Both the position numbers and the translations under genes were made by a program. A DNA stretch of 33,878 nucleotides, taken from positions 1-33,878 of the forward strand of contig CALXCJ010000013.1 of the NCBI GenBank assembly GCA_944386775.1, in the 5' to 3' direction. The notes beneath the pieces are model-generated. The model was given only the letters and a program-made list of their open reading frames with translations, made no database searches and was not told the origin of the DNA. Position 1 is the stretch's first letter. Every line of letters starts with the position of its first letter. This document shows, in pieces, positions 22,701 to 29,310 of the stretch. The stretch comes from an uncultured Clostridia bacterium (GTDB taxonomy: Bacteria; Bacillota; Clostridia; TANB77; CAG-508).

Positions 22701-25533
22701 CTAATAGGTATGGTATTATTGAAATTAGAAATATTGTAAAAATTATTCCATATTCTTTGGTTTTATATATTGCTGATATTATTGCTATATATATTAAAGA
22801 TACAATTATTGAAATTTCAAATAGGCTTCTTCTTAGATTGTCTAATATTTTGTATTTTGAAAGTAGATTTAATTTTTTACTTTTTAGCCATTTGGTAATT
22901 TGCCAATCTCCTCTTATCCATCTTGAAAGTCTTGTCATAAAACTGTTGTATTTATTTGGGTATCCATCCATTAACATTATGTCTGATGCTAAACCACATC
23001 TTAAATAGTTTCCTTCTAATAGGTCATGGCTTAATACTGTGTTTTCTGGTATTTCGCCTGTTAATACTTTTGAAAATGTTTGTAAGTCATATATTCCTTT
23101 TCCTGTAAATATTCCTTCATCAAAATTGTCTTGATATGTGTCTGAGATTGCGTTTGTGTAATTGTCTGTTCCTCCTGCTCCTGCAAATATTTTTGTGAAT
23201 AGGTTTTTATTTGCAATTTTTAAGGTTACTCCTATTCTTGGCTGGATTAGTGCATGGCCTTTTATTACTACATTTTTTTTATCATCTATTATTGGTTTGT
23301 TTAGTATATGTGACATTGCTCCTATTAGTTTTGATGCTGTATTTAAGGTTAGTTCTGTGTCTTGATCTAGTGTGATTATATATTTTATTTTATATAGGTC
23401 TTTTGCCTTGTTTATTTTATTATCTTTGTAATTTATTTCTTTTTCTTTTTTGTTCTCTTTTGTTTCTGTATTATTTAATGATAATTTATTGATATTATTT
23501 GATACTTGGCTATCGTTGTTTATATCTTTTAATTCGCTTGAATTGTTTATATTATATGTTTTGTCGTTATTTTTTTGTATGCTTTTTAGAGTTTCTTCTA
23601 TTGTGTTTACTCTAAAGGGGTTTTCTATGTTTCCAAGTAGGTATTCGTTAAACTGACATATCATTCCTCTTTTTCTTTCCCAACCTAGGTATTTTCCTTC
23701 TTTTTCATTGTAGGTCCTTTTTCTATATATAAAGTTAAATATTGGTGCATCATTTTCTTCTTCTTTGTATTTTTGGTTTAATTTTTCTATTTGCTTTTTT
23801 CCTTCTTCTATTATTTCTTTATCTTTGTCTTCTTCTTTTTTGCTACTTTCTTGGCAGTCTCCAAGTATTGTGAAATATAGGTTTGGTGATTTATTTGCGT
23901 AATAATATACTTCTAGGGCTTTTGCAAGTTCTTTTACTTTTTCTTTTGAGTTTATTATTGTTGGTATTATTACCATTGTTTCATATTCTTTTTCTATTTT
24001 TTCTCCTAGGTCTAGTTTTGGGATTAATTTTGGTTTTACTATTTTGCTTAAAATGTATTGAGTTGTTTGGATTACAAGTTCTGTTGATGGTATAAAAAAT
24101 ATTATGAATGAAAGTATAAATAGTGCTATGCTTTGCACTTTTATGTTTATTAGTAGTGCTAGGCTTATACTAATTAGTATTGAAAGTAATGTGATTGTAG
24201 TTATATATATTTTTGCTTTTTGGTTTTTTGTTTTTTGTGGTTTTTTTGTATAATCTAATTTTTTGTATAGCTTGTCTATTCCTTCGTCTATTAGATAGTA
24301 TCCTATGTGGGTTTTCTTTAATTCTTCTATACTTTTTGGCTTTTTTGAGACTTTTTGGTCATTTGGATTTTTTTGGTTTGATTCTGATTTATTATTTTCT
24401 TCTGAAATTTTATTTTGATTTAATTTTGATTTATTATTTTCTTCTTCAACTATATTTTGAGCTAATTCTTCCTCTTTTTCTTTTGTTATTTCTAATAATT
24501 TTCTTGCTATATATATTTCAGATATTTTGGTTTTGTTTGATATTTCTTTAATTTTATTTCTATAATATTCTTTAGTTTCATAGTCCATTTTAGGATAAAC
24601 TTTTGCTGGATCTTGTTTTAATATATCTTCTACTCCATTTATTTTTTCAAAAATTTCTAGGAAGTTTATTCTTTGCAATTTTTTTATACTTGTTATGAAG
24701 TTTCCCATTAATACTTTTTGAATGGCTATATCAAAGTGTTCTTTTTGGATTACATCTGATATATTTGTTCCTAGTTTTTCTACTGTTTCTTCTAATATGT
24801 TTAAATATGCTATTCCTTTTTTTCCTTCTTTTTTTAATAAATATGCCATATATTCTATAAATGGATATCTTGCATCTTTTATTATTTCTTTTTTGTTTTT
24901 GACTGATATTTGATTTTTTGTTTTTATATTTTCTTTATTTTTTCCTTCTACAATTCTTTCTACAATGTTTTGTGCTTTATATTTTTGAAGTTGTGATGAT
25001 AAAATTTTTTCACATACTTCTTTTATTTTTTGTATTATTGATATTTGCAAAAATATTCCTATGTTCCATATTTCATCCATGCTTAAAGTTTTTTTGGCTT
25101 GATAGCTTTTTAAATATTCTTCTAGGTTTTCTTTTTCTATTTTTCCGTCTGTGTATGCGACTATCTCTGCTGCTAAGACGTATATTCTGCTAAATCCTTT
25201 ATATTCTCTTGTTTCCAATCCTACAAAGTTTGTGTATTTTTTTAAAGGTAGTTCTTTTACTATTTGTTTTACTGTTTCTTCTATTATATAGAAATTGTCT
25301 AATAGCCATTCTCCTGCTGGGTGTATGTTTATTTCTAATTTTAGGTGCTCATTTAGTAAATCATATACTTCTTTTATGAATTCATAGTTTTCGAGTAATA
25401 TAGGTATTGGATATGTGCTTTTTTCTGATTTTGGATTTATTATATGTGATGCTGCAATTTTTTCTAAGTGAAGGTCTAGCTGACTTTTTTCTAGCATGGT
25501 TCCATTTATTTTTAATTCTCTATTTTCTTTCAA
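16756..25533 (-). CDS. Cyclic beta-1,2-glucan synthase-type giant enzyme (GT84-GH94)
   Basis: A 2925-residue membrane enzyme with the full order of NdvB/Cgs proteins: N-terminal domain with HPAGEWLLDNFYIIEE (about 70); membrane helices near 450-500; GT84 transferase with TLDQDTEL (about 720), LSHDLLEG and RLSRWIRGDWQ (about 870); more membrane helices to about 1060; glycoamylase-like domain (about 1090-1540); beta-sandwich domains; and a C-terminal GH94 phosphorylase with HWWHDETSRGIRTRF (about 2480) and the catalytic acid in GTGDWNDGFN (about 2578). Such enzymes polymerise UDP-glucose and cyclise the chain; the phosphorylase part trims it. Three low-complexity Asn/Glu/Lys insertions lie near 360-400, 650-700 and 1230-1310. 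AAGGGGTGG sits seven bases before TTG 25533, which is chosen over TTG 25554. Whether the product is cyclic is inferred. Confidence 0.9.
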   Translation of the reverse strand: MKENRELKINGTMLEKSQLDLHLEKIAASHIINPKSEKSTYPIPILLENYEFIKEVYDLLNEHLKLEINIHPAGEWLLDNFYIIEETVKQIVKELPLKKYTNFVGLETREYKGFSRIYVLAAEIVAYTDGKIEKENLEEYLKSYQAKKTLSMDEIWNIGIFLQISIIQKIKEVCEKILSSQLQKYKAQNIVERIVEGKNKENIKTKNQISVKNKKEIIKDARYPFIEYMAYLLKKEGKKGIAYLNILEETVEKLGTNISDVIQKEHFDIAIQKVLMGNFITSIKKLQRINFLEIFEKINGVEDILKQDPAKVYPKMDYETKEYYRNKIKEISNKTKISEIYIARKLLEITKEKEEELAQNIVEEENNKSKLNQNKISEENNKSESNQKNPNDQKVSKKPKSIEELKKTHIGYYLIDEGIDKLYKKLDYTKKPQKTKNQKAKIYITTITLLSILISISLALLINIKVQSIALFILSFIIFFIPSTELVIQTTQYILSKIVKPKLIPKLDLGEKIEKEYETMVIIPTIINSKEKVKELAKALEVYYYANKSPNLYFTILGDCQESSKKEEDKDKEIIEEGKKQIEKLNQKYKEEENDAPIFNFIYRKRTYNEKEGKYLGWERKRGMICQFNEYLLGNIENPFRVNTIEETLKSIQKNNDKTYNINNSSELKDINNDSQVSNNINKLSLNNTETKENKKEKEINYKDNKINKAKDLYKIKYIITLDQDTELTLNTASKLIGAMSHILNKPIIDDKKNVVIKGHALIQPRIGVTLKIANKNLFTKIFAGAGGTDNYTNAISDTYQDNFDEGIFTGKGIYDLQTFSKVLTGEIPENTVLSHDLLEGNYLRCGLASDIMLMDGYPNKYNSFMTRLSRWIRGDWQITKWLKSKKLNLLSKYKILDNLRRSLFEISIIVSLIYIAIISAIYKTKEYGIIFTIFLISIIPYLLELINMLIFKKEGEEKQKTFTPKITGLKGAIIRLILTFGNLPTKAYISLKAIVKTIYRKHISKKHLLEWTTSEEAERQAKEDIFSYCKLMIANLILGTITLLFGLYYKNPILIAIGILWIIIPKIMQTISKTKTAKPNLKEINKKEQEYVRKIAKETWDFFQEYLTEENNYLIPDNFQENRTPKIVLRTSSTNIGLSYLAVISAYDMKFITIEKTIEYIKNITETVESLPKWNGHLYNWYNIKTKQSLYPRYVSTVDSGNFVGYLYVTKAFLEEQIEKAQEILIENNKKDNNENNTLSDEKNNKEENSENNTLSNEKNNKEENKENNNQNNEKNKIEENKQKYTQNNKENNTHENKEIYTQNNNENKIIEESKNLKNQISTLIKNTNFSLLYSKEHQIFSIGYNIEENKLTDSYYDLLASEARQASIVAIAKKDVPAKHWNLLSRTLTILGKYKGLISWSGTAFEYLMPNINIPKYEGSLLDESCKFMIMNQIEYAKNLKIPWGISEAAFNLKDLQGNYQYKAFGLPWLGLKRGLADEIVVSSYGSILAIQDYPKKVIENIIHLEKYNMRGKYGFYESLDFTPERVEKNQKATPVKTYMAHHQALILLSINNLFNDNIFQKRFMQNPEIEAINILLQETMPEKAIITKENKEKIEKPKYKDYEDYIKQTITKIDEKIIRGNVISNENYSLAINQKGEGVSKYKNIYINRFKTTDDYSQGIFFGIKNIKTKKIWSTIYNKENENQYKITFSPDKIEQEMTIENIETKQNIIIAREPVEIRKLTLKNLGPTEEILEVTSYFEPVLSRKEQDYAHPVFNNLFLVYDYDEETKNLIVKRKKREENDQEIYLITNLWADAETIGDLEFEIDKEKFLGRGNLKTPQMIVNSSPLSKKIGLVTEGIVALKKTIKLKPQEKIDLNLIISVSEERKIAEENLKKYKVQENIEKAFELSKAQIEANSRFLNIKGKDIKEYQRLLSYIIFQNPAKKLNLENISKRDYAQSELWKYGISGDLPIILVKIKDINDSHVVKEVLKLYEFARTKHIELELVILDEEKYSYESYVKEEIENAIISMHMSYLNNIKGGIFRLNKNEMDKRDRELLDFVSTIIIDAQKGGIKNALDEIEEEYLENIVEVGKDKIKNEIYEDKTENIDILENPEKLKYFNEYGAFSEDGKEYLIRLAKNKKLPTVWSHILANQNFGTVVTENMGGYTWYKNCRLNRITSWENKPLQDIPSEIIYIKDKTNNLKWSIGQNPMPDEKIYNVIYGFGYSKYIHRSDGLLQELQVFVPKEDSIKIQILNLKNETPERKNLKIIYYAKPVLGEDEIKSNGNINLKYDENNNIIIARNLYNSEFKDTICYVSNSEKIKSYTGDKEFFKGQGGLENPDALDKISLNNENSIGKKPCIAYEIEVEIESFASKEIIFMLGAEESIIESKNKAYKYSKIQNCLQELDKVKQYWKNTLERLQVYTQIESLNIILNGWAIYQTIESRLLARSGYYQSGGAYGFRDQLQDTLALKYINPEILKNQIIKHSKHQFIEGDVEHWWHDETSRGIRTRFSDDLLWLVYLVIEYIEFTGDDGILEIETPYLSGEVLKENEEERYDKFLESKKTGTIYAHCIKAINKSLNFGKHGLPKIGTGDWNDGFNKVGNKGEGESIWLGFFMYNILDKFIPICKERLEKLKDERVIEIEANELQENIQTKIEEEIENEENLIQNLEEIKTKLKKNLNTNGWDGRWYKRAYTDSGDALGSMENDECRIDSIAQSWSVISNAGENDKKYISLESLENHLVDRENGIIKLLDPPFEKGKIDPGYIKAYMPGVRENGGQYTHASCWTIIAEAMLGFGNKAVEFYKMINPIEHSRTKEAAQKYKVEPYAIAADIYGANNLIGRGGWTWYTGSASWYYTAGIEYILGLKIENGIMEIRPCITDQWQEYQIRYKYGDSIYNITVKNPDKKNTGVTKVLMNGKEFENRIKLEKNGGVFNVEVWM
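21600..21850 (-). repeat. Asn/Glu/Lys low-complexity repeats inside the giant synthase
   Basis: Roughly 80 codons of degenerate repeats (EKNNKEENSENNTLS twice, then QNNxEN and KENN variants) interrupt the glycoamylase-like domain between FLEEQIEKAQ and the next conserved block. Repeated DNA blocks such as TTATTTTTTTCATTGCTTAG show recent slippage. Confidence 0.85.
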
Positions 25534-25647
25534 AAAAATTCCACCCCTTGGCAATATGTTTTACACATATTGTTTACAAAAAGTGGAATTTTATTCATTT
25601 TCTTCGTTTATTTTATACATAAATTCATAAAAAAATTCTATTTAATT

Positions 25648-25676
25648 AAAAAGAGATATTAATTTCTTAATATCTC
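25648..25676 (-). terminator. Terminator of the unknown membrane protein gene
   Basis: GAGATATTAA (25653-25662) and TTAATATCTC (25667-25676) form a perfect 10-bp stem with a TTTC loop; TTTTTAATT follows on the minus strand. It separates this gene from the giant synthase. Confidence 0.88.
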
Positions 25677-25725
25677 CAATTTTATATTCATTTTTTGTTT
25701 TAATTTGCATTAATAATTGTAATCT

Positions 25726-26925
25726 TTATCTTCCATCATCTTCTTGTGCAATTTGCACACCTTGACTCTTTAATTCTTCTAGTTTTTCTTGTTGTTCTTT
25801 TTCTTTTAAATCATTTTGTCTTTCTATACATTGTTTTTCATATAATTTATATATGTCTTCATTATATTCGTCAATTTCTTCTATGTTTTTTGGGTTGTCT
25901 ATTAGTAAGTCTATTGTTTTTCCGTCATTTGTATATGTTCCTGAATTATAATCTAGTATGTATTGTTCTACTTCTATATTTTTTGGTTTAAATCCTTCTT
26001 TTGTGCTTATTTCTGCAATAGCACTTACTGGTGACATAGTTTTATTGTTTAATACTATGTATGTAGGTATGCCTGCTGATATTAACTCAGCATTTGGATG
26101 TTTTGCTTTATCTAAATCATAGTTTAAGATGTATTTCCCATTTTCAGTATATATTCTTCTACTTGAAATTGTGTATATAATTCCTAAGTCCTCTACTGAG
26201 ATTGGAGTATCTGGATATTTTTGATTGTATTCTTCTACTATCATATTGAATAGCTCATTTTTTTCTTGAGTTTCTTCTTCAGCTTGTATTTGCAAGTCTT
26301 GGTTAGATGTGTAATCTATGTAATTTAAGTTATCAATGTTTCCCTTACTTGAGCTTAAATCTTGATTGCTGAAACTTAGTTCTTGCTCTTGTTTTACTGT
26401 ATTTACATTTATATTGTTTGGTGTGGTTTGTTTTATGCTTGAACCAACACCTGCTAGAAGAGTTCCTCCAAGCAATACTCCTCCTAGGGCAAGTTTAATT
26501 TTTTTGCTTAATTTTTTGTGTGGTTTTTTATCCTTTCTTGCCTCTTGCCTTCTTCCTTCATCTATAATTGTTTGTTGTTTTTGGTCTTTTGGATGATATG
26601 TTTTTCTTGGTATTTGCTCTTGTTTTGGAATTTGTTTTCTTTGTGCTATATTTTCTTTTTCGTCTTCTATGCTTAAATTGTTTCCTGTTTCAATAAGAAT
26701 TTCTTTGAAGCTTTCATAATCTTCTTTTTCCATTTCTTTTCCTATCTCTTCTGCTTTATTTTTTAGTGCTTGCAAGAATTTGTATACAAATATTTCCCCT
26801 ATTTTGCCGTTTGGACATTCTTCTTTTATTAGATTTTCTACTTTAGTTTGAGAGATTTTTATGTTATATGTGTCTGCCATTTTTACCATCATATTTGCAT
26901 ATTTTTCAATTGAAATTTTTTTCAT
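25726..26925 (-). CDS. Unknown single-pass membrane protein
   Basis: I do not recognise this 399-residue protein. The N-terminal part (1-140) is a charged, probably helical cytoplasmic domain starting MKKISIEKYANMMVKMADTY, ending in a Lys/Gln-rich stretch. A single membrane segment (about 144-163, LALGGVLLGGTLLAGVG) follows a basic run, so the C-terminus should be outside. The outer part (164-399) is Asn/Gln/Ser-rich, then a folded-looking segment with YPDTPISVEDLGIIYTISS and ISAGIPTYIVLNNKTMSPVSAIAEIS, and ends in a Glu/Lys/Gln helix. The layout resembles anti-sigma-like or cell-envelope sensors, but no family motif is seen. ATG 26925 with AAGGAAG eight bases upstream is preferred over ATG 26952. 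It has its own promoter and terminator. Confidence 0.75.
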   Translation of the reverse strand: MKKISIEKYANMMVKMADTYNIKISQTKVENLIKEECPNGKIGEIFVYKFLQALKNKAEEIGKEMEKEDYESFKEILIETGNNLSIEDEKENIAQRKQIPKQEQIPRKTYHPKDQKQQTIIDEGRRQEARKDKKPHKKLSKKIKLALGGVLLGGTLLAGVGSSIKQTTPNNINVNTVKQEQELSFSNQDLSSSKGNIDNLNYIDYTSNQDLQIQAEEETQEKNELFNMIVEEYNQKYPDTPISVEDLGIIYTISSRRIYTENGKYILNYDLDKAKHPNAELISAGIPTYIVLNNKTMSPVSAIAEISTKEGFKPKNIEVEQYILDYNSGTYTNDGKTIDLLIDNPKNIEEIDEYNEDIYKLYEKQCIERQNDLKEKEQQEKLEELKSQGVQIAQEDDGR

Positions 26926-26985
26926 ATCAATCACTTCCTTAAAAATATTCATCTTTTGACTTATATTTTCTTGTACTACACTTCT

Positions 26986-27014
26986 ATTATACCACTTTTA
27001 ACTAAAAATTGCAA
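26986..27014 (-). promoter_or_regulatory. Promoter of the unknown membrane protein gene
   Basis: Minus strand TTGCAA (27009-27014), 17-base spacer, TATAAT (26986-26991). Leader about 55 bases to the start at 26925. Confidence 0.65.
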
Positions 27015-27047
27015 AATCTATGTCGTTTTTTGTTTTTTTTACATAAT

Positions 27048-27080
27048 ATATATTAGTAGATTGTTTATCTACTAATATAT
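27048..27080 (+). promoter_or_regulatory. Perfect hairpin immediately before the Cys-rich gene's ribosome site
   Basis: ATATATTAGTAGAT (27048-27061) and its exact complement (27067-27080) enclose TGTTT. The GAAAGGAAG ribosome site begins at the next base. In DNA it could be an operator for either divergent gene; in RNA it could influence stability or ribosome access. Confidence 0.75.
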
Positions 27081-27096
27081 GAAAGGAAGTAATTTT

Positions 27097-27708
27097 ATGG
27101 AAATGGATAAAAATAGAACTTGCCCAATATTAGATGTTGATGGCGTTATTTCAGGAGGAAAACAATTTGACCTTGATATAACTTTACCACAAGATAATAG
27201 AGATGTAATTTATGGAGTAGTTAAAAATTGCTTTAAAGAACCTGTATGTGATGCAGTTGTTAAATTAGTAGAAATTGTTTATGATTGCGGAAAAGAAGAA
27301 CGTAAACCAATTGGTCATACTTTCACAGATAAAGAAGGTGAATTTGTATTTGGACCACTTTGCCCTGGAAAAAATTATGCTTTACAAATTTGGGTTAATG
27401 ATACAAAGAAAATAAAAATCTGTGCTAAATGTCATCATGAAGGTAAATGCTTAAAAGGTGATAAATTTGATGATTGCGATTGTTTTTTAGAAAAAGAACA
27501 TGATAAAAAGGATTGCGATAAGAAACATTGTGATTGTAAAGAATATGATAAAAAATATTGTGATTATAAAGACTGCGATAAAAAATGTGGTGATTATAAA
27601 GATTGCGATAAGAAATATTGTGATTATAAAAACTGCGATTATAAAGATTGTGACAAAAAAGATTGTGATCATATGGAATATGATAAAAAGGATTGCGAGC
27701 ATAAGTAG
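27097..27708 (+). CDS. Cysteine-rich repeat protein with carboxypeptidase-regulatory-like domain
   Basis: The 203-residue protein has two parts. Residues 1-120 carry a transthyretin/carboxypeptidase-regulatory-like beta domain: VIYGVVKNCFKEPVCDAVV, HTFTDKEGEFVFGPLCPGKN, IQ-type strand ALQIWVND and KICAKCHHEGKCLKG. Clostridial homologues of this part exist, as I recall, without known function. Residues 121-203 are a repeat tail of DKKDC, DKKYCDYKDC and DYKNC units. In total there are 22 cysteines, 12 of them in the tail, spaced mostly five apart, with Asp and Lys between, so metal binding or disulfide cross-linking is plausible. No signal peptide or membrane helix is visible. ATG 27097 follows AAAGGAAG by seven bases; the upstream ATG at 27079 lies inside the hairpin and before that site. 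Confidence 0.8.
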   Translation: MEMDKNRTCPILDVDGVISGGKQFDLDITLPQDNRDVIYGVVKNCFKEPVCDAVVKLVEIVYDCGKEERKPIGHTFTDKEGEFVFGPLCPGKNYALQIWVNDTKKIKICAKCHHEGKCLKGDKFDDCDCFLEKEHDKKDCDKKHCDCKEYDKKYCDYKDCDKKCGDYKDCDKKYCDYKNCDYKDCDKKDCDHMEYDKKDCEHK

Positions 27709-27724
27709 TAAATTAAGCATTAAA

Positions 27725-27757
27725 AAGGTATAGGTTTATTTTGCCTATGCCTTCTTA
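27725..27757 (+). terminator. Terminator of the Cys-rich gene
   Basis: AAGGTATAGG (27725-27734) and CCTATGCCTT (27744-27753), one G-T pair, 9-base loop, followed by a T-rich stretch. Confidence 0.8.
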
Positions 27758-27770
27758 TATATTTTTAAGT

Positions 27771-27890
27771 TGTTATTATTTTTTAGTTGCTATTAATTTT
27801 TAGTGCTATTAATTTTTAGTTTCTATTATTTTTTAGTGCTATTATTTTTTTAATGCTATTATTTTCTTAGTGCTATTTTTTTTATAAATT
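27771..27890. repeat. ~18-bp tandem repeat array
   Basis: Six or so degenerate copies of CTATTATTTTTTAGTG with one- to three-base length changes, between two convergent genes. Confidence 0.75.
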
Positions 27891-27904
27891 TGATGTTTAT
27901 GAAT

Positions 27905-28052
27905 TTAAATTACTCCCATTTTTTTAGCCATTTGTTTACCTTTTTTTATCATTTTTTTCTTACCTTTATTTAACATATCTCTTTCGTTATACATCATTAT
28001 AATTCCTGTTGTTATTATTCCACCAATGATTAACCCTTTTGCAAATTTCATA
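27905..28052 (-). pseudogene. Frameshifted 48-codon small membrane protein gene
   Basis: From ATG 28052 (AAAGGATG upstream) the frame reads MKFAKGLIIGG and then fails after a GGG run (28020-28022), stopping after 20 residues as NNNRNYNDV. Removing one G restores MKFAKGLIIGGIITTGIIMM followed by a Lys-rich tail KGKKKMIKKGKQMAKKMGVI and a stop, giving exactly 48 residues: one hydrophobic helix and a basic cytoplasmic tail, as in YtxH-like or similar small envelope proteins. Either a real lesion or a one-base assembly error. It lies directly downstream of the TSUP gene (18 bases) on the same strand. Confidence 0.7.
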
Positions 28053-28069
28053 TAAATCATCCTTTCTTT

Positions 28070-28456
28070 TTATTTTATATTTTTGTCATTTTTTAAAATT
28101 TTATACTCTTTTATCATGGAATATATTTCATATATAATAATAAAGCATAAGAATATGCCAAAATATCTTCTTAAAGTTTTTACATCTGCATATATTGCTA
28201 AATTTGCTCCTATAATTGCTCCTAGTATTCCAAATATTGCTATATATGTTCCTAACTTTAAATTGACATTTTTGTTTTTTATATTAACTATTATTGCAAC
28301 TATAGAAGTTGGAATAAAGAAAATTAGGTTTGTTGCTTGTGCAATGTGTTGTTCTATTCCTAGAATAAATGTTAATGAAAATATTAGTATAGTGCCTCCT
28401 CCCATTCCTGTTCCACTAACTATTCCAGAAATAAGTCCTGTTAATATTTCAGGCAT
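28070..28456 (-). CDS. Half-length TSUP (TauE/SafE) membrane transporter subunit, second copy
   Basis: A 128-residue protein with about four membrane helices and the TSUP signature near the first helix, GLISGIVSGTGMGGGTILIF, then AQATNLIFFIPTS and GAIIGANLA. Full TauE/SafE family members have two such halves in about 250 residues and move sulfite, sulfonates or related anions. Single-half forms occur in Clostridia, and this one presumably pairs with itself or with the other half encoded 0.45 kb upstream (28906-29262). AAAGGAGG precedes the ATG. The charged tail ends KEYKILKNDKNIK in the cytoplasm. It forms a unit with the 57-residue gene upstream and the frameshifted small gene downstream. 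Confidence 0.82.
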   Translation of the reverse strand: MPEILTGLISGIVSGTGMGGGTILIFSLTFILGIEQHIAQATNLIFFIPTSIVAIIVNIKNKNVNLKLGTYIAIFGILGAIIGANLAIYADVKTLRRYFGIFLCFIIIYEIYSMIKEYKILKNDKNIK

Positions 28457-28495
28457 TTTCTTGCCTCCTTTGGCTCGTTTAGATTAGAGCTTTTT

Positions 28496-28669
28496 TTATT
28501 TACTCTGTTTTTCAAACTTTTCGATTAAATGTTGCTGACATATTAGCATTTGTTCAATTATATTTTTTCTTAGTGTTTCATCTTGTATGTTTTCTGTTAG
28601 ACTAATAAATTTCTGCATTTCAAACAAATATTTTTTGTCACCTCTTATCCAATCTTTTTCTTTTTTCAT
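28496..28669 (-). CDS. 57-residue hydrophilic protein between TSUP halves
   Basis: Starts MKKEKDWIRGDKKYLFEMQK and ends HLIEKFEKQSK; contains two predicted helices, rich in Glu/Lys, with one cysteine. An AGAGGTG ribosome site lies 10 bases before the ATG at 28669, and codon use matches neighbours. It sits between the two half-size transporter genes, 39 bases before the second, on the same strand. I do not recognise a family; the position suggests a small partner or regulator of the transporter, which is inference only. The 236 bases upstream (28670-28905) contain no gene; weak promoter-like sequences are present but none is convincing. Confidence 0.7.
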   Translation of the reverse strand: MKKEKDWIRGDKKYLFEMQKFISLTENIQDETLRKNIIEQMLICQQHLIEKFEKQSK

Positions 28670-28905
28670 AATTATTTTACACCTCTTGCTTCTTTTTTTA
28701 TCTTTATTGTTTTAGCTTATTTTATATATTTGTTTTTTTGTCGATTTTAATATATTTTTGTCTATTATATATATTATCTTTTTTTTCGTTTTTTTTCAAT
28801 TATTATATAAAACTATTTTTTATTATTGTGAAATTATTTTATTTGTGTTTTATATATTTTTTGTTGGTTTTTGTAAAATTTTTTGTTTTTTTGGAACTTA
28901 TTTTT

Positions 28906-29262
28906 TTATTTTAGTATCATGTTATATGCAACATATATTAAAAATATTGTAAATGCTATTCTTAATATTTTTTCTGGTAACTTTTTTAAAAGTTTTGCAC
29001 CTATATATCCTCCTATTGCTCCACCAATTGCACATAGTATTGATATTTTCCAATCTATAAAATTTCCTTTGTAGTAGAATATACTACTTGTTATTACCAT
29101 TGGTAATATGCAATATACTGATGTTCCTCTTGCTTTTTTAGAATCCATTTTTAATAAATGCAAAAATGCTGGTACTAGTATTAAGCCTCCTCCAGTTGAA
29201 AAAAATCCACTTATTATACCAGCTATTAGTCCTATTAATGCATACTTTATATTTCTTTTCAT
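28906..29262 (-). CDS. Half-length TSUP (TauE/SafE) membrane transporter subunit, first copy
   Basis: A 118-residue protein with four hydrophobic segments. Signature GLIAGIISGFFSTGGGLILV lies at the N-terminus, followed by KARGTSVYCILPMVITS and GGAIGGYIGAKLLKKLPEKI, the typical pattern of one TSUP repeat. It corresponds to half of a standard transporter. The other half-gene lies downstream in the same direction, the two differing enough that they look like ancient paralogues capable of forming a heterodimer. The ribosome site (GTAGG) is weak. Substrate unknown; anion or organosulfur export is the family function. Confidence 0.82.
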   Translation of the reverse strand: MKRNIKYALIGLIAGIISGFFSTGGGLILVPAFLHLLKMDSKKARGTSVYCILPMVITSSIFYYKGNFIDWKISILCAIGGAIGGYIGAKLLKKLPEKILRIAFTIFLIYVAYNMILK

Positions 29263-29310
29263 GTTAAAACCTACTTTTTTTGTATCTAAGTATTTTTTTG
29301 TTTTGCTTAG

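Noticed and set aside
27487..27720. 77-codon Ile/Phe-rich minus-strand frame opposite the Cys-rich tail
   Set aside because: Artefact of the 30-base coding repeats read on the other strand.
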